This document shows positions 7,027 through 10,079 of a stretch of DNA of 10,079 nt, one piece after another. Origin of the DNA: Acinetobacter sp. (GTDB taxonomy: Bacteria; Pseudomonadota; Gammaproteobacteria; Pseudomonadales; Moraxellaceae); contig JASLIY010000048.1 in assembly GCA_030152675.1 (NCBI GenBank), positions 1-10,079 of the forward strand. Reading direction: 5' to 3'. The first letter of the stretch is position 1; each line of letters starts with the position of its first letter. Both the position numbers and the translations under genes were made by a program. The notes below the pieces were generated by a model that saw only the letters and a list, made by a program, of their open reading frames with translations, did no database searches and was not told the DNA's origin.

Positions 7027-7054
7027 CATCACGGCGCCGAAAGTGCGCGTGATG
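7027..7054 (+). other. Bulged hairpin after the M23 gene, terminator-like without T-tract
   Basis: CATCACG plus CGC (7027-7037, with one bulged G) pairs with GCG-CGTGATG (7045-7054) around a loop of about 7 nt. The stem is GC-rich, with ten base pairs, and lies 10 nt after the stop codon. The following sequence (AATACTGAAG) is not T-rich, so it could be an RNA 3'-end stabiliser or a Rho-associated stop, not a classic intrinsic terminator. Confidence 0.4.
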
Positions 7055-7128
7055 AATACTGAAGCACAGCAAATCTGATTTAAAATTAGGTTAAATTATT
7101 TAGATTGAAACTTTATATAGGTACATTT

Positions 7129-7374
7129 ATGTCAGAGGCTTTGATACAACGTTTGGTCGATTTCGCAGAATCCGGCAACCAACAAAAGATTGAATTACAT
7201 GGACAAACTTATCAAGGCTGGGTGATGGAAATCAACGAGCAAGCCCTGATGATCAGTACTGGCTATGGCGATAAAAATGGCAAAGATCAGTGGATTGAGT
7301 TTACAGATCTGACTGACGCGACCCTGTCCTACTGGGACAATCAACAAGATCAATGGGCAACGTTCACACTCTAA
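7129..7374 (+). CDS. Uncharacterised small acidic protein, possibly SH3/LSm-like barrel
   Basis: I do not recognise this 81-residue protein by family name. It begins with an amphipathic helix (SEALIQRLVDFAESG). Short beta-like runs follow: KIELHG, TYQGWVMEINE, ALMISTG, QWIEFTDL and ATLSYWD. The order helix, strand with a G, bent strand with a conserved-looking G, then strands resembles small LSm or SH3-like barrels, but this is only a pattern impression. There is no signal peptide, membrane segment or cysteine. ATG 7129 is chosen because AGG at 7119-7121 lies 7 nt before it; an in-frame TTG at 7105 has no ribosome site. An AT-rich stretch at 7076-7128 may hold its promoter. tag starts 27 nt after its stop, so the two are probably cotranscribed. 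Confidence 0.8.
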   Translation: MSEALIQRLVDFAESGNQQKIELHGQTYQGWVMEINEQALMISTGYGDKNGKDQWIEFTDLTDATLSYWDNQQDQWATFTL

Positions 7375-7401
7375 GTGACACATTGCCAAGGAAAATAGCC
7401 G

Positions 7402-7965
7402 ATGACCACGTCCCCCCTCAAACGTTGCGCTTGGTGTTCTGATGATCCAATCTATGTCGCCTACCATGATCAAGAATGGGGCAAGCCCAATCGTGATGAG
7501 CGACATTTATTTGAAATGCTCTGCCTCGAAGGTCAACAAGCCGGATTATCTTGGATTACTGTGCTGAAAAAACGCGAGGCCTATCGACAGCACTTTTTCC
7601 AACACACTATCGATGAGATTGCCGCGCTGACCGATGAGGAATTGGCGGAAAAATGTCAGGATGCAGCACTGATCCGACATATCGGAAAGCTCAAGGCCAT
7701 CCGTGATAATGCCAGCGCATGGCTAAAGATGCGTCGCCAAGATATCGATATGGTAAACTGGCTTTGGGCGTTTGTTGATCAAACACCCTTATACAATGAT
7801 GTTGAACAATATCAGCTTGCTCCAGCACAGACTGAAACCAGTCAACTGATGTCAAAAACATTGAAGAAAAATGGATTCAAATTTGTTGGTCCCACCACCT
7901 GCTATGCCTTTATGCAAGCCGTGGGCATGGTCAATGACCATGAAAATAGTTGTCATTGTAAATAA
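7402..7965 (+). CDS. tag: DNA-3-methyladenine glycosylase I
   Basis: Tag excises 3-methyladenine from alkylated DNA, starting base excision repair. The 187 residues match E. coli Tag (187) throughout, with a constant offset of five. The zinc snap is complete: C9 (KRCAW), H22 (AYHDQEWG), H180 and C184 (NDHENSCHC). The catalytic-pocket motif LEGQQAGLSWITVLKKRE starts at residue 42 with E43. The C-terminal GFKFVGPTTCYAFMQAVGMVNDH is typical. The ATG at 7402 follows AAGGA at 7388-7392 at 9-nt spacing. It lies 27 nt behind the 81-residue gene, suggesting one transcript. No Ada-type box was recognised, fitting the known constitutive expression of Tag in E. coli. Confidence 0.98.
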   Translation: MTTSPLKRCAWCSDDPIYVAYHDQEWGKPNRDERHLFEMLCLEGQQAGLSWITVLKKREAYRQHFFQHTIDEIAALTDEELAEKCQDAALIRHIGKLKAIRDNASAWLKMRRQDIDMVNWLWAFVDQTPLYNDVEQYQLAPAQTETSQLMSKTLKKNGFKFVGPTTCYAFMQAVGMVNDHENSCHCK

Positions 7966-8085
7966 GTACTGCCGCGTTCATTCAATACCCTGATCTCTTC
8001 TGCTCGCTACGTCATTGCATCAATCAAGACCTGTCGAGCTGATGAAAACTTGAGTTCCAGTCGATAACAACAACAGGATTTAGTC

Positions 8086-9183
8086 ATGAGTAATCAAAAT
8101 ATACACGCCTATGCTGCACATGCCGCAGGTCAAGAACTGGTTCCCTATCGCTTTGATGCCGGCGAATTACAGCCGCATCAGGTCGAAGTCAAAGTTGAAT
8201 ATTGTGGTTTATGTCATTCCGATGTGTCTGTCATCAACAATGAGTGGAACAACAGTGTTTATCCTGTCGTGGCCGGTCATGAAGTGATTGGAACCATTAT
8301 TCAACTCGGGAGTGAGGCCAAAGGGCTCAAACTCGGTCAGCGGGTCGGGATTGGCTGGACCGCAGAAAGCTGTCAGCACTGTAATCCGTGTATCGATGGA
8401 AAATTCAATCTTTGTAGCAGCCAACAAGCCACCATTGTCAATCATGCCGGTGGTTTTGCCGACAAAGTTCGCGCAGGTTGGCAATGGGTGATTCCACTGC
8501 CAGAAGACCTCGATCCAAGCAGTGCTGGACCGCTCCTCTGCGGTGGTGTCACGGTATTTAACCCAATCTTAAATCACAACATACAAGCAGTGCACCATGT
8601 GGGGGTGATCGGTATCGGTGGTTTGGGCCATATGGCGATCAAACTGCTCAAAGCATGGGGCTGCGAAATCACCGCCTTCACTTCAAGTTTAGATAAAAGT
8701 GACGCGCTAAAAGCCATGGGTGCGGATCATATCGCGGACAGTCGTGATGTAGCCGGGCTTAAAAATTACCGTGGTAAATTTGATTTTCTGCTCTGTACCG
8801 TCAATGTCAGTCTGGACTGGAAAGCGTATCTGAATACGCTTGCACCAGAAGGTACCCTACATATGGTCGGTTTGGTGTTGGAGCCGATGGCGATTCCCGC
8901 CGCAAACCTAATTGGCGGTGCTAAATCTGTTGCAGGCTCACCGATTGGCTCGCCTGCGGTGCTACGTCAATTGCTGCAATTTGCTGCGCGTAAAAATATT
9001 GCCCCACAAATTGAGCTGTATCCGATGTCGAAAATTAATGATGCACTCGAACGACTGCACTCGGGTAAGGCACGTTATCGTGTAGTGCTTCAAGCGGACT
9101 TTGATGAGATGCAACCGCAGACGGAATCACAGGCCGACAACCAAGCGGCGCAATCACACCCACACACGGACAGCGTGGCTTAA
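8086..9183 (+). CDS. ahr: Zinc-dependent alcohol dehydrogenase, Ahr-like aldehyde reductase
   Basis: This medium-chain dehydrogenase closely resembles E. coli Ahr (YjgB), an NADPH-dependent reductase of many aldehydes. Catalytic zinc residues are C40 in CGLCHSD, H65-E66 in AGHEVIG, and C152 in PLLCGG. The structural zinc site is C96, C99, C102 and C110. The Rossmann motif GIGGLG lies at 176-181. Landmarks QRVGIGWTA, WQWVIPLPE, TVNVSLDW and PMSKINDALERLHSGKARYRVVL match the Ahr group. The family ends at F339; here 26 further residues rich in Q, A, S and H follow (9103-9180), an unusual tail. The ATG at 8086 follows AGGA at 8075-8078 at 7-nt spacing. The 120-nt gap after tag shows no clear promoter or terminator. 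Substrate in this host is inferred, not shown. Confidence 0.93.
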   Translation: MSNQNIHAYAAHAAGQELVPYRFDAGELQPHQVEVKVEYCGLCHSDVSVINNEWNNSVYPVVAGHEVIGTIIQLGSEAKGLKLGQRVGIGWTAESCQHCNPCIDGKFNLCSSQQATIVNHAGGFADKVRAGWQWVIPLPEDLDPSSAGPLLCGGVTVFNPILNHNIQAVHHVGVIGIGGLGHMAIKLLKAWGCEITAFTSSLDKSDALKAMGADHIADSRDVAGLKNYRGKFDFLLCTVNVSLDWKAYLNTLAPEGTLHMVGLVLEPMAIPAANLIGGAKSVAGSPIGSPAVLRQLLQFAARKNIAPQIELYPMSKINDALERLHSGKARYRVVLQADFDEMQPQTESQADNQAAQSHPHTDSVA

Positions 9184-9203
9184 TCGCCTGCGCCATACAG
9201 AAT

Positions 9204-9258
9204 ACAGCAGCTCAAGCGTTGGCGTGCTTAAGCACTGACTTGGCGACTGAGCTGCTGT
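9204..9258. repeat. Nested inverted repeats at the convergent gene junction
   Basis: ACAGCAGCTCA at 9204-9214 is exactly complementary to TGAGCTGCTGT at 9248-9258. Inside the 33-nt loop lies a perfect 12-bp palindrome, GTGCTTAAGCAC, at 9224-9235, which covers the stop codon of the aminotransferase gene. The right arm falls in the last codons of that gene. No T-tract follows on either strand, so it may be a two-way stop of a non-classical kind or an RNA fold at both 3' ends. Confidence 0.55.
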
Positions 9259-10079
9259 GAGCGTTGCTGTAACTGTGCTTTGGTCCAGTTCGCCAAGCAG
9301 ATCATCGCTTGGCGGATTTCATCAGAGAGTTCATGTCCAGTGTTGATCCGGATAAAATTCGAATAACGCTGCCCCTCCCCAAATACCTCACCGGGCACGA
9401 TATTGATCTGCTGCTGCCGCGCATAATGATACATCTCTAAGCCCTTGATCGATTCGGGCAACTGTAGCCACAAGGCATAGCCTCCCGCGGGCTGATTTAA
9501 TCGGATCTCCACCGAATCAAAACATTCAATGATAAAGTCACGATACTGCTGCACCTGCGCCATTAAAAAAGGTCGCAGTTGATTGAGATGCTTGCGATAG
9601 GCACGACTAAAAATAAAATCAGCCAAACCCAGCTGTAAAGGGGTATTCACGGTGACATGGTGGGTGATAATCTGTGCGCGCTTGGACTGTAGACGCTTCG
9701 GTAAGCACAGCCAACCGACCCGATAGGCCGGAGATAAAGACTTGGAAATCGAACCACAATAAATCACATAGCCGTGTTTGTCCCAAGCCTGAATCGGCAA
9801 AGGTCGCGTCATGCTAAAGCCGCATTCGGCAAAGATATCGTCCTCACTAACATAGCACTGATACTTTGCGGCCAACTGCGCGATTTTTTCTTTATCGGCA
9901 TGGCTGAGGCAGAAGCCCAAGGGATTTTGATAATTGGCCGTGATCAAGCACAACTTGGCACCAGAGTTTTGCATGGCCTGCTCTAGTCGTTGTAGATCAA
10001 TCCCGTTGTGATTGGCAGGGACTTCAACAATCTTGCGTTTCAAGGTCGCCAACAACTGCAACTGACCATTAAAACTTGG
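9228..10079 (-). CDS. PLP-dependent aminotransferase-fold protein, YdcR-like (MocR type), 5'-truncated
   Basis: The frame stays open to the right edge, so the N-terminus is missing; 283 residues remain, beginning PSFNGQLQLL. TTG at 10061 lies inside the conserved fold and is not a start. It is a fold-type I aminotransferase domain: N52 in NYQNPLG, the Asp-containing SEDDIFAE near 78-85, and the Schiff-base lysine K113 in GSISKSLSPAYRVGW. Near the end come PAGGYALWLQLPE and FIRINTGHE, with the PLP-phosphate or carboxylate-binding arginine region. RPLPIQAWDKHG before the lysine motif resembles E. coli YdcR, in which a GntR-type winged helix precedes this domain. The helix part would be outside the window, so a MocR-type regulator is likely but a plain aminotransferase is not excluded. 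It converges with the reductase gene, 44 nt apart. Confidence 0.88.
   Translation of the reverse strand, partial: PSFNGQLQLLATLKRKIVEVPANHNGIDLQRLEQAMQNSGAKLCLITANYQNPLGFCLSHADKEKIAQLAAKYQCYVSEDDIFAECGFSMTRPLPIQAWDKHGYVIYCGSISKSLSPAYRVGWLCLPKRLQSKRAQIITHHVTVNTPLQLGLADFIFSRAYRKHLNQLRPFLMAQVQQYRDFIIECFDSVEIRLNQPAGGYALWLQLPESIKGLEMYHYARQQQINIVPGEVFGEGQRYSNFIRINTGHELSDEIRQAMICLANWTKAQLQQRSQQLSRQVSA

Noticed and set aside
1..10079. Mobile element, phage, toxin-antitoxin, defence island or CRISPR array
   Set aside because: No transposase, integrase, recombinase, spaced direct repeats or defence domains seen; nearly all genes are recognised housekeeping or metabolic genes.

Overview
The window is a stretch of ordinary chromosome from a gammaproteobacterium, most likely Acinetobacter or a close Moraxellaceae relative. 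The best clue is the DnaK C-terminus (a Q/A/G-rich tail ending in [12 protein letters not shown], as I recall it from Acinetobacter). This is recognition from memory, not a database result. No tRNA, rRNA, insertion sequence, integrase, phage gene or CRISPR array was seen. Both ends are cut: dnaK lacks its 5' part and an aminotransferase gene at the right edge lacks its 5' part.

Layout. (1) 2-1216 (+): last 404 residues of the chaperone DnaK, closed by a strong UUCG hairpin terminator that probably also serves the converging gene. (2) 1345-3181 (-): rarA (replication-fork AAA+ ATPase) and, upstream of it, a YcgN-like cysteine-rich protein. (3) 3379-3537 (+): a 52-residue YtjA/DUF1328 membrane protein with its own terminator. 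(4) 3743-4921 (+): a dienelactone hydrolase-family enzyme, then a HIT-family nucleotide hydrolase. (5) 4922-5254: the only long gap (333 bp), with promoter-like hexamers and small palindromes but no convincing gene. (6) 5255-7965 (+): mutY, an M23/LytM lipoprotein, an unrecognised 81-residue protein and tag. (7) 8086-9183 (+): an Ahr-like zinc aldehyde reductase with an extra 26-residue tail. (8) 9228-10079 (-): a YdcR-like PLP-dependent aminotransferase, probably the C-terminal half of a MocR-type regulator, converging on the reductase.

How the genes fit together. Three genes serve genome maintenance: rarA at stalled forks, mutY for A opposite 8-oxoG, and tag for 3-methyladenine. The rest handle protein folding (DnaK), the cell wall (M23 lipoprotein), detoxification of reactive carbonyls (Ahr-like) or general metabolism (DLH and HIT). 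Catalytic and metal-binding residues are intact in every recognised enzyme, so nothing looks like a pseudogene. I did not find a new multi-gene system. The points most worth a second look are the 81-residue protein next to tag, the reductase tail, the nested inverted repeats at the converging gene ends near 9204-9258, and the 333-bp gap.
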